From NCBI GenBank assembly GCA_947039275.1, contig CAMQYL010000005.1:1-64000 (forward strand): a stretch of DNA of 64,000 nucleotides, in the 5' to 3' direction. Made by a program: the position numbers and the translations under genes. The notes beneath the pieces were generated by a model, which made no database searches, had not been told where the DNA came from, and was given only the letters and a program-made list of their open reading frames with translations. Positions 26,369 to 34,699 of this stretch are shown here, piece by piece; positions within the stretch are counted from its first letter, which is position 1; the number at the start of each line of letters is the position of its first letter. This stretch comes from Amulumruptor sp947039275. GTDB lineage: Bacteria > Bacteroidota > Bacteroidia > Bacteroidales > Muribaculaceae.

Positions 26369-27142
26369 ATGAAGATATTGATAATGGGAGCCGGCAAAAT
26401 GGGGTCGTTTTTCGCCGATCTCCTCTCTGCCACCCACGATGTGGCGGTCTATGACCCCAACCCTGACAAACTCCGATTCACATTCGGTGTGCGCCGCTTC
26501 GCATCACTTGAGGAGGTGGATGAGTTTTCCCCGGAGCTGGTCATCAACGCATCTACGGTCAAATACACTCTTGATGCATTCCGACAGATATTGCCGCACA
26601 TACCTGACAGCTGCATCATCTCCGATATAGCGTCCGTAAAGACAGGGTTGCCTGAATTTTATGCAGAGTGCGGACATCCGTATGTCAGCACCCACCCGAT
26701 GTTTGGACCGACCTTCGCATCGCTTTCCAACCTCAGCAACGAAAACGCCATCATCATCTCAGAGGGCGACCATCTCGGCAAGATATTCTTCCGCGACATC
26801 TACCAGCGCCTCAACCTCCATATCGAGGAGTACACTTTCGAGCAACACGATGAGACGATAGCCTACTCGCTGTCAATTCCGTTTGCCTCGACCCTCGTGT
26901 TCGGAAGCATAATGAAGCATCAGGATGCGCCGGGCACCACGTTCAAGCGCCATCTGGCGATAGCCCACGGACTTATGAGCGAGGACGACTACCTGCTGAG
27001 CGAAATCCTCTTCAACCCCAACACCCCCGACCAGCTCAAGCGCATCAGCGAACGCCTTGAAGAGCTCCGCGCCATCGTCGAGCGTCGGGACTCGGAAGCC
27101 ATGCAGCGATACCTTGACTCGGTGAGGGATAACCTCAAGTAG
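26369..27142 (+). CDS. tyrA: Prephenate dehydrogenase
   Basis: A 257-residue NAD(P)-dependent enzyme making 4-hydroxyphenylpyruvate from prephenate, the Tyr branch. The Rossmann loop is ILIMGAGKMGSFFADLL at the N-terminus; the catalytic-His region reads STHPMFGP and a later helix contains HDETIAYSLSIPF. It lacks both chorismate mutase and ACT domains and is close to the minimal size for the family. An in-frame TTG at 26363 precedes the preferred ATG at 26369. Last gene of the attenuator-controlled operon; separated from the DAHPS gene by the REP-like hairpin. Confidence 0.9.
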   Translation: MKILIMGAGKMGSFFADLLSATHDVAVYDPNPDKLRFTFGVRRFASLEEVDEFSPELVINASTVKYTLDAFRQILPHIPDSCIISDIASVKTGLPEFYAECGHPYVSTHPMFGPTFASLSNLSNENAIIISEGDHLGKIFFRDIYQRLNLHIEEYTFEQHDETIAYSLSIPFASTLVFGSIMKHQDAPGTTFKRHLAIAHGLMSEDDYLLSEILFNPNTPDQLKRISERLEELRAIVERRDSEAMQRYLDSVRDNLK

Positions 27143-27270
27143 CGGACACAGAAACCTGTGCGCCACCTACAGTGGCGGAAATCGGCGGAGAGACAATAAC
27201 ATGGGTCAGCCAAGCCTAACGGCTTGTATGACCCATGCCTAACATATGCGACCCCGCTGGGGTCGCATAT
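27143..27270. repeat. Nested-palindrome element, family B (single arm)
   Basis: A row of hairpins: GCCACCTACAGTGGC near 27160; CATGGGTCA...TGACCCATG (27200-27237); and a 12-bp perfect stem GCGACCCC/GGGGTCGC (27244-27270). The same modules in inverse order and orientation occur at 53663-53728. No gene is present. Confidence 0.75.
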
Positions 27271-27294
27271 TGCATCATATCCGGTTAAATTAAC

Positions 27295-27411
27295 GGCATT
27301 GTGGCTTGTTCCAATGCTGTTAACTTAAGCGTTTAATGGATACTGCGCCCCTTGCGGGCGCGTCAGAGCATATGTTGACTTGCTTAAGTTAAAGGCATTG
27401 TGGCATGTACC
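27295..27411. repeat. Repeat with flanking 18-bp direct copies and inner inverted copies
   Basis: GGCATTGTGGCTTGTTCC (27295-27312) recurs as GGCATTGTGGCATGTACC (27394-27411). Inside, AACTTAAGC and GCTTAAGTT are inverted and a GCGCCC/GGGCGC hairpin (27345-27361) is at the centre. The ends resemble those of the family A element at 54050-54441 (AATGCTGTTnACTTAAG). Confidence 0.65.
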
Positions 27412-27460
27412 TGCAATCCACATAGTCATCTATCACAGCAAGGATGAGGGGAGACGAAAC

Positions 27461-27498
27461 GGGCAGCCGACTTATCAGAGGTCGGCTGCCCGGATTTT
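27461..27498 (+). terminator. Terminator downstream of the aromatic operon
   Basis: A perfect 11-bp stem (GGGCAGCCGAC / GTCGGCTGCCC) followed by GGATTTTTTT on the plus strand. Confidence 0.85.
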
Positions 27499-27515
27499 TT
27501 TGTCTGATAATTTGA

Positions 27516-28241
27516 TTAGATGGCGCGGAAATTGATGCGGAATGTCAGTGTGGGATAGACTTTGAGGGCACTTTGGATTTTCTCAAATGTGTTGTCGTCT
27601 TCCACGAGTGACTGGTCGATTTCGCCGTAGTCGGTGTAGAGTTTCGGTTTGCCTTCAAACTGCACACCCAGTTCGCATGAGAAATTGACCAGCTTGCCAG
27701 GAATCATTCGACCCCAGCCCAGACCGAGATACGGACGGAAGCCGTTGACCTTGAAACCGCCTTTGATGTCACCGTTTTCATCGGCTGGAATCTTGTAATC
27801 GCCGATGATAGCCTCACCAGCGTTTTTGAGATCCTCGCTGTGACCGGTGATTTTCAGCAGCTTGTTGCCTCCGAAATATGCACCGGCTGCCACATAGAAA
27901 GGCACTTTGGGCACAGGATAGACATTGAAGATGATTTCGCCCTGCACTCTGCCGAGGTCGCCTTTGAGCTGTACGGAGCCGTCATATTCGCGCTCAACGC
28001 CTGTTGTGGCATCAGGAGCCCAGTAGGTGAAGTCGGCATCGGCATTGAAGGTGATGCCAGGCATCCATGACAGACCTGCACGCATCTGCACAAAAGGAGT
28101 GATGGGTGTAGCGACCTCAAAAGTCACACCGGTGGTGCCGACACCTACGCCCGCTCCGAGCTTGTTGAAGATGTCGGGACCTATGGCAGAAGCCGACAGT
28201 GTAGCTAACCCCAACATAGCGAGAGTAAAAAACTTTTTCAT
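27516..28241 (-). CDS. Exported outer-membrane beta-barrel-like protein, function unknown
   Basis: A 241-residue protein with a clear signal peptide (MKKFFTLAMLGLATLSASA). The rest is rich in glycine and aromatic residues with short alternating strands (VGTTGVTFEVATPITPFVQ, FYVAAGAYFGGNKLL, FRPYLGLGWGRM) and ends in TLTFRINFRAI, typical of small outer-membrane barrels. I do not recognise a named family beyond 'porin-like/OmpW-like'. The start at 28241 is preferred over 28262 because it gives the signal peptide directly. Promoter box at 28320-28328; stands alone. Confidence 0.78.
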   Translation of the reverse strand: MKKFFTLAMLGLATLSASAIGPDIFNKLGAGVGVGTTGVTFEVATPITPFVQMRAGLSWMPGITFNADADFTYWAPDATTGVEREYDGSVQLKGDLGRVQGEIIFNVYPVPKVPFYVAAGAYFGGNKLLKITGHSEDLKNAGEAIIGDYKIPADENGDIKGGFKVNGFRPYLGLGWGRMIPGKLVNFSCELGVQFEGKPKLYTDYGEIDQSLVEDDNTFEKIQSALKVYPTLTFRINFRAI

Positions 28242-28319
28242 AAGCAATGATTGATAAAACAATAATGATTAGGAATACTAATGTGAAATGACAATTTAAG
28301 TGTCTTATATAATATTTAT

Positions 28320-28328
28320 GCAAATATA
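28320..28328 (-). promoter_or_regulatory. Promoter -7 box for the 28241 outer-membrane gene
   Basis: The minus strand reads TATATTTGC, about 80 bases before the ATG. Confidence 0.68.
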
Positions 28329-28406
28329 TGCATAAAATCGCATTTATTAACAGTCATTATGTAATATAAGGTGAATCTGACCGTAAAAAAAGCTCTTACA
28401 CATCAT

Positions 28407-28459
28407 AAAAAACTCAGACCCGGACACTTAGCCGAGGGCCGCGGGTCAGAGCCTGAGTC
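28407..28459 (-). terminator. Terminator after DUF3332 gene
   Basis: On the minus strand, ACTCAGGCTCTGACCCG pairs imperfectly with CGGGTCTGAGT and is followed by TTTTTATG. The stretch from here to the stop codon at 28542 holds nothing further. Confidence 0.65.
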
Positions 28460-28541
28460 CTTCCTTGTTTTGGTGATATGAGGGAGTAGGCAAGGCGCCG
28501 CGGAAGGTGACGGCGTAGATGCCCTGCGCTATTTCTTTAGG

Positions 28542-29096
28542 TTAGCGTGCCACAAATGCCATGGGGCTGAGCTGGCTTACGGTCTGCTTGTATGCAGTCA
28601 GACCAGCTTCGTCGAGGCTTACAATCTGCGAAGCGCCGTCAACACCAGGCAGAGCCACGTGCGTGTCATCAACAAATGTCATCAGGGGGTAGGTCTGACC
28701 GTCGACAGTGACGTCCCACTGGCGCATCTCCTCGTCAAAATCGAGGCGCACGATCTGCTTGTCACTTTCAGAGGTGATAGTGTAGCCTTTGCCGTCACAT
28801 TCCACGAGATAGTTGTCGTTCTCGCCCTTGATGACCTTAGTGCCGGATGCCACGGGATTGCTTCCGCTCCAGAATTCGATGCTGTTGATGACAAGGATGT
28901 CAGCCAATGCGGAAACTTCATATACGGGCAGAATCCAGAATGCGAAAAACACGAGTTCGTTGACGAATTTGTTGCCGATAGTGCGGTTCCATGTCAGGAG
29001 CTTGTTAGTAAGAGCAAACTTGCCTATGCACGACGACATCGTGAGACTGGAAACGACGGCAAGGACTATGCACGTGCGGGAAATACCTTTGTTCAT
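28542..29096 (-). CDS. DUF3332 family lipoprotein
   Basis: A 184-residue exported protein with a lipoprotein signal (SSLTMSSC). It shows the DUF3332 pattern: after the lipobox, GKFALTNKLLTWNRTIGNKFVNELVFF with an embedded hydrophobic segment (FWILPVYEVSALADILVINSIEFWSG), then a beta-rich domain. The function of DUF3332 is unknown. Single gene between terminators. Confidence 0.87.
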   Translation of the reverse strand: MNKGISRTCIVLAVVSSLTMSSCIGKFALTNKLLTWNRTIGNKFVNELVFFAFWILPVYEVSALADILVINSIEFWSGSNPVASGTKVIKGENDNYLVECDGKGYTITSESDKQIVRLDFDEEMRQWDVTVDGQTYPLMTFVDDTHVALPGVDGASQIVSLDEAGLTAYKQTVSQLSPMAFVAR

Positions 29097-29257
29097 AAAT
29101 AATAATGTGTGAAAAAGAGTGTAATGGTTATGTAATTAAAGATCTGAGTGTCTTATGTTACTTTTGAAAATGCTAAATTAAAGAATTTTCAATCATCAAA
29201 CAAGAAATTAACAGATTTTGTTTAACATACATTAATCAAATTTACAGCTACAGACAT

Positions 29258-29292
29258 AAAAGCAGGGATGCAGCGCAATGCTACGTCCCTGC
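29258..29292 (-). terminator. Terminator of ahpCF
   Basis: On the minus strand the stem GCAGGGA/TCCCTGC is followed by TTTTATG. The hairpin resembles the dispersed GCAGGGACG-type palindromes, so it may be a repeat recruited as terminator. Confidence 0.65.
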
Positions 29293-29316
29293 CTCATCAT
29301 GTTTCATCCATCAAAG

Positions 29317-30879
29317 TCACTTGCAGATGCCGCGGATTACGTCGTCGAAGGCTGATAGGGCTGCCTTGGCACCCTCGCCCATGGCTATGATAATCTGCTT
29401 GTAGGGGACATTGCTGACATCGCCGGCGGCATATACGCCCTTGACAGCCGTGCGGCATGCGGAGTCGACCACTATCTCGCCGATGCGGGTGGTGTCGAGC
29501 TGGTCACGGAACGGGGCGCTGTTGGCACTCAGTCCGATCTGGACAAACACGCCGTCAAGGCTGATGGTGCGCACCTCGCCACTCTGGCGGTTACGCACGG
29601 TGATGCCTGTGACTTTTTTGCCATCACCGTCGATGCTGACAGTCTCGGTGGAGGTATATACATCGATATTTGGAGCGGCACGGAGCTTATCCTGAAGCAC
29701 ACCGTCGGCTTTGAGAGAATCAAGGAACTCTATGACAGTCACATGGCTGCATATGGCTGAGAGATCCAACGCCGCCTCGATGCCCGAATTGCCGCCGCCG
29801 ATGACGGCGACAGGCTTTCCGGCGTAGAAAGGTCCGTCACAGTGGGGGCAGAACGCCACACCGCGCCCGGTGTAGTCCTTTTCTCCAGGCACATTGAGGT
29901 GTCGCCATCCCGCTCCGGTGGCTATAATCACCTGCGGAGCGCGGAACTGTTCGCCACCCTTGACATTGATTTCCTTGACATCCTCTATCAGATTAACCTG
30001 CTCTACCTCGCGGTCCTCAAATAGTTCCACCGGGTAGTATCCGATATGGTTGCGCAGGTCGTCGGCGAGCTTAGCCCCGGTGGTCTGCGGCACAGAGATA
30101 AGATTCTCGATGCCTACGGTCTCCTTGACCTGTCCGCCTATGCGCTTGGCTATGACGGCGGTGCGGCGCCCCTTGCGTGCGCTGTAGATGGCAGCAGCCG
30201 CTCCGGCAGGACCTCCGCCGAGCACTATCACATCATACTCGCGCACGGGAGCTTCGCCAGGGTCAGTCTCTGCCATGCCGAATTTCTCTTCCAGCATGCC
30301 TACGAGTTCGCCAAGCGTACTGCGACCCACATGGAGCATCTCACCATTGGCATATACTGTAGGCACAGCCTGGATGTTGAGTTCCTTGACCCTGTCTGGA
30401 TAGTAGCCACCATCAATCATCGCATTGGTGATGTCGGGGTTATAGAGAGCCACGACATTGAGAGCCTGCACTATGTCAGGGCAGTTGGTACATGTCAGGC
30501 TGACATACGTGTCAAGCCTGACTGGACCTTTGATCGCAGCGATGCGACGTGCGAGGCTATCATCGGGGAGATTCTTACCCTTGCCGTCGGCATTGAGCAC
30601 GGCGAGGAGCATGGAGGTAAACTCATGCCCGTTGGGGATGCCCATGAAGATTATGCGGGTTTCTATCCCGTCACGGAGAAGCTCTGTGCGCAGTTCGGTG
30701 CCGGGGGCTTCTACTGTCTCCACATCTATCTTGTCGGATGTAGACGCCACATCACCGAAAAAATCCTTGACTTCCGCCAGATGCGTATCGGCGGCATCTG
30801 ACGCGATACGGAAGGTATATTTATGAGCAAGCGCGGCAAATATACCGCGCACCTGCTCTAAAGTGTTCTGATCTAACAT
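29317..30879 (-). CDS. ahpF: Alkyl hydroperoxide reductase subunit F
   Basis: A 520-residue NAD(P)H-dependent flavoprotein that re-reduces AhpC. The N-terminal double thioredoxin-like region has the CxxC C130-T-N-C133. The thioredoxin-reductase-like part begins with VIVLGGGPAGAAAAIYSARKG and has the second redox pair C344-P-H-C347 in FCPHCDGPF, then GGGNSGIEAALDLS for NAD(P)H. Length is normal. It follows ahpC by 34 bases and is likely co-transcribed from an ahpC promoter. Such operons are typically OxyR-controlled in Bacteroides, but no site is claimed here. Confidence 0.96.
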   Translation of the reverse strand: MLDQNTLEQVRGIFAALAHKYTFRIASDAADTHLAEVKDFFGDVASTSDKIDVETVEAPGTELRTELLRDGIETRIIFMGIPNGHEFTSMLLAVLNADGKGKNLPDDSLARRIAAIKGPVRLDTYVSLTCTNCPDIVQALNVVALYNPDITNAMIDGGYYPDRVKELNIQAVPTVYANGEMLHVGRSTLGELVGMLEEKFGMAETDPGEAPVREYDVIVLGGGPAGAAAAIYSARKGRRTAVIAKRIGGQVKETVGIENLISVPQTTGAKLADDLRNHIGYYPVELFEDREVEQVNLIEDVKEINVKGGEQFRAPQVIIATGAGWRHLNVPGEKDYTGRGVAFCPHCDGPFYAGKPVAVIGGGNSGIEAALDLSAICSHVTVIEFLDSLKADGVLQDKLRAAPNIDVYTSTETVSIDGDGKKVTGITVRNRQSGEVRTISLDGVFVQIGLSANSAPFRDQLDTTRIGEIVVDSACRTAVKGVYAAGDVSNVPYKQIIIAMGEGAKAALSAFDDVIRGICK

Positions 30880-30913
30880 AGTGTGTCAGGTCATGTGTTA
30901 GAGGTTATACAAA

Positions 30914-31480
30914 TCAGATTTTGCCCACAAGGTCGATGTTGGGCTTGAGGGTTTCAGCTCCCTCTTTCCACTTGGCAGGGCATACCATGTCGGGGTGTGC
31001 GGCTACGAACAGGGCAGCCTCGACCTTGCGGAGGAGTTCATCGGCGTTACGGCCTATGCTGTTGTCCTGCACCTCGGCGATTTTCACCTTACCCTCGGGG
31101 TCCACGACAAATGTGCCGCGGTAAGCCATGCCGTCCTCCTCAATCATCACGCCGAAAGCGCGGGCAAGCAGTCCGGTAGGGTCGGCAAGCATCGGGTAGT
31201 TGATTTTCTTGATGCTGTCAGAAGCATCATGCCATGCCTTGTGGACGAAGTGTGAGTCGCAGCTGACAGAGTAGACCTCCACGCCGCGTTTCTTAAACTC
31301 GTCATACTTCTCGGCGAGGTCCACGAGTTCGGTCGGACATACGAAGGTGAAGTCAGCGGGATAGAAGAAGAATACAGCCCAGTGTCCTTTGATGTCCTCG
31401 TTGGTGACATCGATAAAGTTGCCGTTGTGGTAAGCCTTTACTTTGAATTCGGGAAGCTGGGAATTGATGATAGATTCCAT
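30914..31480 (-). CDS. ahpC: Peroxiredoxin, alkyl hydroperoxide reductase subunit C
   Basis: A 188-residue typical 2-Cys peroxiredoxin that reduces H2O2 and organic hydroperoxides. The peroxidatic cysteine is C48 in DFTFVCPTELVDL and the resolving cysteine is in DMVCPAKW near residue 167. The ATG at 31480 (MESIINSQLPEF) matches the usual N-terminus; an in-frame ATG at 31513 would add 11 atypical residues. First gene of the ahpCF pair. Confidence 0.96.
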   Translation of the reverse strand: MESIINSQLPEFKVKAYHNGNFIDVTNEDIKGHWAVFFFYPADFTFVCPTELVDLAEKYDEFKKRGVEVYSVSCDSHFVHKAWHDASDSIKKINYPMLADPTGLLARAFGVMIEEDGMAYRGTFVVDPEGKVKIAEVQDNSIGRNADELLRKVEAALFVAAHPDMVCPAKWKEGAETLKPNIDLVGKI

Positions 31481-31609
31481 AGTGTCTATAGGTTTTAGTT
31501 GGTTAACATTCATATTGACAGCAGGCTGAAGGAGCCTCAGCCCACTGTCAATTAAACGCCGGTATGCGCCCTAAAGTTCAGTCGCCGATCACATCAGCCG
31601 TACGACTAT

Positions 31610-32050
31610 TCATGGCTTGAATCTTATTTTAGGATTTGCTCTTTTTAGAAGTTCACCAAAACGTTTGATTTCATCATCGGTCATATAGCGAGCATTCTTT
31701 GAATCACGAGTCCATCTTCCTTTGGCATCTTTCCTCCAGCTTTGCACATGTACAACACCATATTGAAAACGAGAGCCATCTTTATTGGCGTGTGGATGGT
31801 CCCAATCAAAGTCAACGACAGGATCGCGTGAATTATAGACACGTGCCTGAACAATCGCACCCTCTTGATTCATTTTAAGGTACACCTCGCTCGTGTTAGA
31901 ATGTATTGGCAGTCCGTCATAAGCCGTACCATCTATTTTCTCAACAATTTTTCCCACAACTCCATTGGATGCAACAATAGAGTCTCTTTTCTGCCTATAT
32001 AGGAATGATGAGAAACCGCCCGTTCCTAAATATTGTCTTTGACTTCCCAT
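31610..32050 (-). CDS. Unknown protein, possible toxin-like effector domain
   Basis: A 146-residue protein I do not recognise. It has no signal peptide or membrane segment. Its C-terminal half is rich in His, Asp and Arg (VVDFDWDHPHANKDG, GVVHVQSWRKDAKGRW) and ends in a basic tail, a composition common in small nuclease-type toxin domains; this is only a resemblance. It starts 5 bases after the stop of the 134-residue gene upstream. Sampled 60-base lines of the pair have 37-45% GC, well below the neighbours, and a palindromic repeat lies just upstream, both consistent with horizontal acquisition. Confidence 0.6.
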   Translation of the reverse strand: MGSQRQYLGTGGFSSFLYRQKRDSIVASNGVVGKIVEKIDGTAYDGLPIHSNTSEVYLKMNQEGAIVQARVYNSRDPVVDFDWDHPHANKDGSRFQYGVVHVQSWRKDAKGRWTRDSKNARYMTDDEIKRFGELLKRANPKIRFKP

Positions 32051-32055
32051 AGCGA

Positions 32056-32460
32056 TTACATGTAGTCATTATTTGCATCATAACTGATGCCTGAATAATC
32101 TTGCTCCTTAAGCCATTCGCCAACTGTGACATGGCGGTGTATGAGCCGATCCAAATCTTGAGTCAAAAAAAAGAAAAGCCCAGAAAATTCTTCACATGGT
32201 TCCACCATATGTCCGTCCATAATTTTTCCGATCTGAAAATCATCAGTACCGACTCTCAAGATGTAGATTCCATCTTCATTGTTATTGTCATGCATGATGA
32301 TATCGTTACTGGCAGCAGTTTCATGCAATATCTTACATCTCATCTTCTCAAAGAAGATTTTCTCATTGGGGGTTTCAGCGTTAGCGATGGCATGTTCAAA
32401 TTCCTCTGGGGTATCGCTTTTGAACTCCCATAGATTTTGTTTCTCATTTCTCATAAGCAT
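32056..32460 (-). CDS. Unknown protein, first gene of a low-GC two-gene cassette
   Basis: A 134-residue acidic, soluble protein I do not recognise. It has an N-terminal helical part (EEFEHAIANAETPNEKIFFEKM) and a likely alpha/beta C-terminal part (GIYILRVGTDDFQIGKIMDG). An acidic protein next to a basic one with 5-base spacing is the usual look of an immunity/effector or antitoxin/toxin pair, so it is a candidate immunity partner (inference). ATGs at 32460 and 32454 are both possible starts. No clear promoter box was seen. Confidence 0.58.
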   Translation of the reverse strand: MLMRNEKQNLWEFKSDTPEEFEHAIANAETPNEKIFFEKMRCKILHETAASNDIIMHDNNNEDGIYILRVGTDDFQIGKIMDGHMVEPCEEFSGLFFFLTQDLDRLIHRHVTVGEWLKEQDYSGISYDANNDYM

Positions 32461-32587
32461 CTGAGTTTAGGGATATAGCTGGGATATGTCCTCACGTCCA
32501 CGGGAACATCAAAGTTCATAAGTCGTTATTCTTGTCAACGATGTGGAAAGCGGGCATGCCCCAATAGTTTAATGAAGAACTGATGCG

Positions 32588-32883
32588 GATAGATACATCG
32601 GAGATGTATCCGTCGTGCGAAACCCCATGCACGGAGCGCCAGCGAACGTACATGGGGCTAGAGGATGTACTCTCACGATCAACCTCGGAGAGGTTGTGCC
32701 ACGTTGTCGCTCCTGAGATATCATTACCATATTTCATTTTAAATCAACGATTTAGACGTGTAATCATGTATGCCACAACCTCTCCGAGGTTGATCCGACT
32801 GGGGCATGCTGTTCCCCCATGTACGTTCGCTGGCGCTCCGTGCATGGGGTTTCGCACAGCAGGCACGTCTCCGACGTACCTTA
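32588..32883. repeat. Nested-palindrome element, family A, copy 1
   Basis: A long inverted repeat of about 296 bases. Left arm modules: GATACATC/GATGTATC hairpin (32592-32610), a 35-base hairpin with CCCCATG/CATGGGG ends (32623-32657), and CAACCTCGGAGAGGTTG (32680-32696). Right arm: the same modules reversed, at 32776-32792, 32815-32849 (exact reverse complement of 32623-32657) and 32863-32880. The centre is AT-rich (AAATCAACGATTTA). No transposase and no credible gene lie within; short open frames reflect the repeat. From 32884 to 33110 only a GCATGTCCCTAC remnant near 32923 is visible. Confidence 0.85.
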
Positions 32884-33111
32884 CTCTATTAGACACATAG
32901 TCCTTGGGTAAACAGCTTTGCGGCATGTCCCTACAAATTCATTCGTCCGTGGTATACATGACCATATGATCAAGTGTTTGGGGGTGTCTGCTCTCAAAGT
33001 TAATATCTCAGAAAGCCGTTGTCAAGGGGGTGTGGAATATTTTTGCGAGGCAATGTGAGATTATAGTGGGAAACTTGGGGGTGGTACGATGCAAAATCCG
33101 CGAGATGTGTG

Positions 33112-33120
33112 TATATTTGT
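33112..33120 (+). promoter_or_regulatory. Possible -7 box for ybaK (TATATTTGT)
   Basis: Only 4 bases separate it from the ATG at 33125, which would make the transcript nearly leaderless; the box may be fortuitous. Confidence 0.4.
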
Positions 33121-33124
33121 GGGT

Positions 33125-33604
33125 ATGAAAATAGAGAAGACCAATGCGGCGCGGCTGCTTGACAAGGCGGGGATAGCCTACGAGCTGATTCCGTATACCG
33201 TGGACCCTGACAATCTGGCGGCTGACCATGTGGCAGCAGAGTTAGGCGAGGACATCAACAAGGTGTTCAAGACCTTAGTGCTCGAAGGCGAGAAAGCAGG
33301 TCATTTCGTCTGCGTTATCCCGGGCAATGCGGAAGTCGACCTCAAAAAGGCAGCCAAAGCAGCCGGAGCCAAGAAGGCAGACCTCATCCCTATGAAAGAG
33401 CTGCTGCCTCTGACAGGCTACATGCGCGGAGGGTGCACCGCCATAGGGATGAAGAAGCCATTTCCGGTGTTTATCCACACCACAGCCACCGACTACGACA
33501 CCATATATGTATCGGCTGGCAAACGCGGGTTGCAGCTCCACCTCTCCCCTGCCGACCTTATCAACTATACCGGTGCCACAGTCACCGATCTCACCAAATC
33601 CTGA
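33125..33604 (+). CDS. ybaK: Cys-tRNA(Pro) deacylase, YbaK/EbsC type
   Basis: A 159-residue editing enzyme that hydrolyses mischarged Cys-tRNA(Pro). It shows the YbaK fold sequence: KTNAARLLDKAGIAYEL at the N-terminus, the lysine-bearing KVFKTLVLEG near residue 50 and MRGGCTAIGMKKPFP. Length matches the family. The ATG at 33125 fits the conserved N-terminus better than the in-frame ATG at 33089. It is followed 7 bases later by aroC, so the two are co-transcribed with no obvious functional link. Confidence 0.93.
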   Translation: MKIEKTNAARLLDKAGIAYELIPYTVDPDNLAADHVAAELGEDINKVFKTLVLEGEKAGHFVCVIPGNAEVDLKKAAKAAGAKKADLIPMKELLPLTGYMRGGCTAIGMKKPFPVFIHTTATDYDTIYVSAGKRGLQLHLSPADLINYTGATVTDLTKS

Positions 33605-33610
33605 CCAACG

Positions 33611-34690
33611 ATGAACTCTTTCGGACAGATATTCAGACTCACATCATTCGGCGAATCACACGGCGCAGCCATAGGGGGCGTAATCGACGGCATGCCTGCA
33701 GGCATCTCCATAGACCTCGAGGAGGTGCAGCGACAGCTTGACCGTCGCCGTCCGGGGCAGTCACGCATCGTCACCGCCCGCGACGAGAAAGACCGGGTGG
33801 AAGTGCTCTCGGGACTCATGGACGGCGTGACCACCGGCACTCCGATAGGATTTATAGTGCGCAATGCCGACCAGCACAGCAGCGACTACGAAAATATGCG
33901 CCACCTCTACCGTCCGAGCCATGCCGACTACACCTACCAGACCAAGTACGGCATACGCGACCACCGCGGCGGAGGCAGAAGCAGCGCCCGCGAGACCATA
34001 GCGCGTGTGGTGGCAGGAGCTTTCGCCATGCAGGCTCTCTCTCATGCCGGCATCAACGTGACGGCATATACCAGCGCGGTGGGACCATTGCAGTTAGATG
34101 CCTCCTACCGTGACCTTGACATGGCAGAGATAGAGAGCAATCCTGTGCGCTGCCCTGACCCCGACATGGCATCGCGCATGGAGGAGCTGATAATGGACGT
34201 CAGAAAAGATGGCGACACAATCGGCGGTGTGGTGACCTGCATAATAGCCGGAGCACCTGCCGGACTGGGACAACCAGTATTCGACAAGCTAAATGTCACC
34301 CTCGGAGCAGCGATGCTCAGCATCAACGCAGTCAAGGGCGTAGAATTCGGCATGGGTTTTGAGGGAAGCACCCATCGCGGCAGCGAGGTGCTTGACAACT
34401 GGCAATACAACCATACCGCACGCCGCGCATACACTCTCACCAACCATTCGGGCGGCATACAGGGAGGTCTGAGCAACGGCATGGATATCACCATGCGCGT
34501 GGCATTCAAGCCTGTAGCCACACTGCTCCGCGAAGTCGAGACCATAGACGACGAGGGGCGCGAAGCCGTGCTTAAAGCCCGCGGGCGTCACGACCCATGC
34601 GTGGTGCCTCGCGCCGTGCCTGTAGTTGAAGCGATGGCGGCTATGGCGATGCTTGACGCTTATCTGCTCAACAAAGCCACGCGCCTCTGA
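33611..34690 (+). CDS. aroC: Chorismate synthase
   Basis: A 359-residue FMN-dependent enzyme forming chorismate from EPSP, the last shikimate step. Signature regions are present: SFGESHGAAIGGVIDG at the N-terminus, RRRPGQSRIVTARDEKD, and GGGRSSARETIARVVAGA. Its product feeds the DAHPS-chorismate mutase operon 7 kb upstream, but this gene has no aromatic attenuator. It is flanked by ybaK and a radical SAM gene with 6- to 9-base gaps. Confidence 0.97.
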   Translation: MNSFGQIFRLTSFGESHGAAIGGVIDGMPAGISIDLEEVQRQLDRRRPGQSRIVTARDEKDRVEVLSGLMDGVTTGTPIGFIVRNADQHSSDYENMRHLYRPSHADYTYQTKYGIRDHRGGGRSSARETIARVVAGAFAMQALSHAGINVTAYTSAVGPLQLDASYRDLDMAEIESNPVRCPDPDMASRMEELIMDVRKDGDTIGGVVTCIIAGAPAGLGQPVFDKLNVTLGAAMLSINAVKGVEFGMGFEGSTHRGSEVLDNWQYNHTARRAYTLTNHSGGIQGGLSNGMDITMRVAFKPVATLLREVETIDDEGREAVLKARGRHDPCVVPRAVPVVEAMAAMAMLDAYLLNKATRL

Positions 34691-34699
34691 CCGGAAGCG

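Noticed and set aside
32744..32926. Short open frame with YVGDVPAVRNPMHGAPANVHGG, also found near 54029-54223
   Set aside because: The similar peptides come from translating the family A palindromic repeat, not from a conserved gene.
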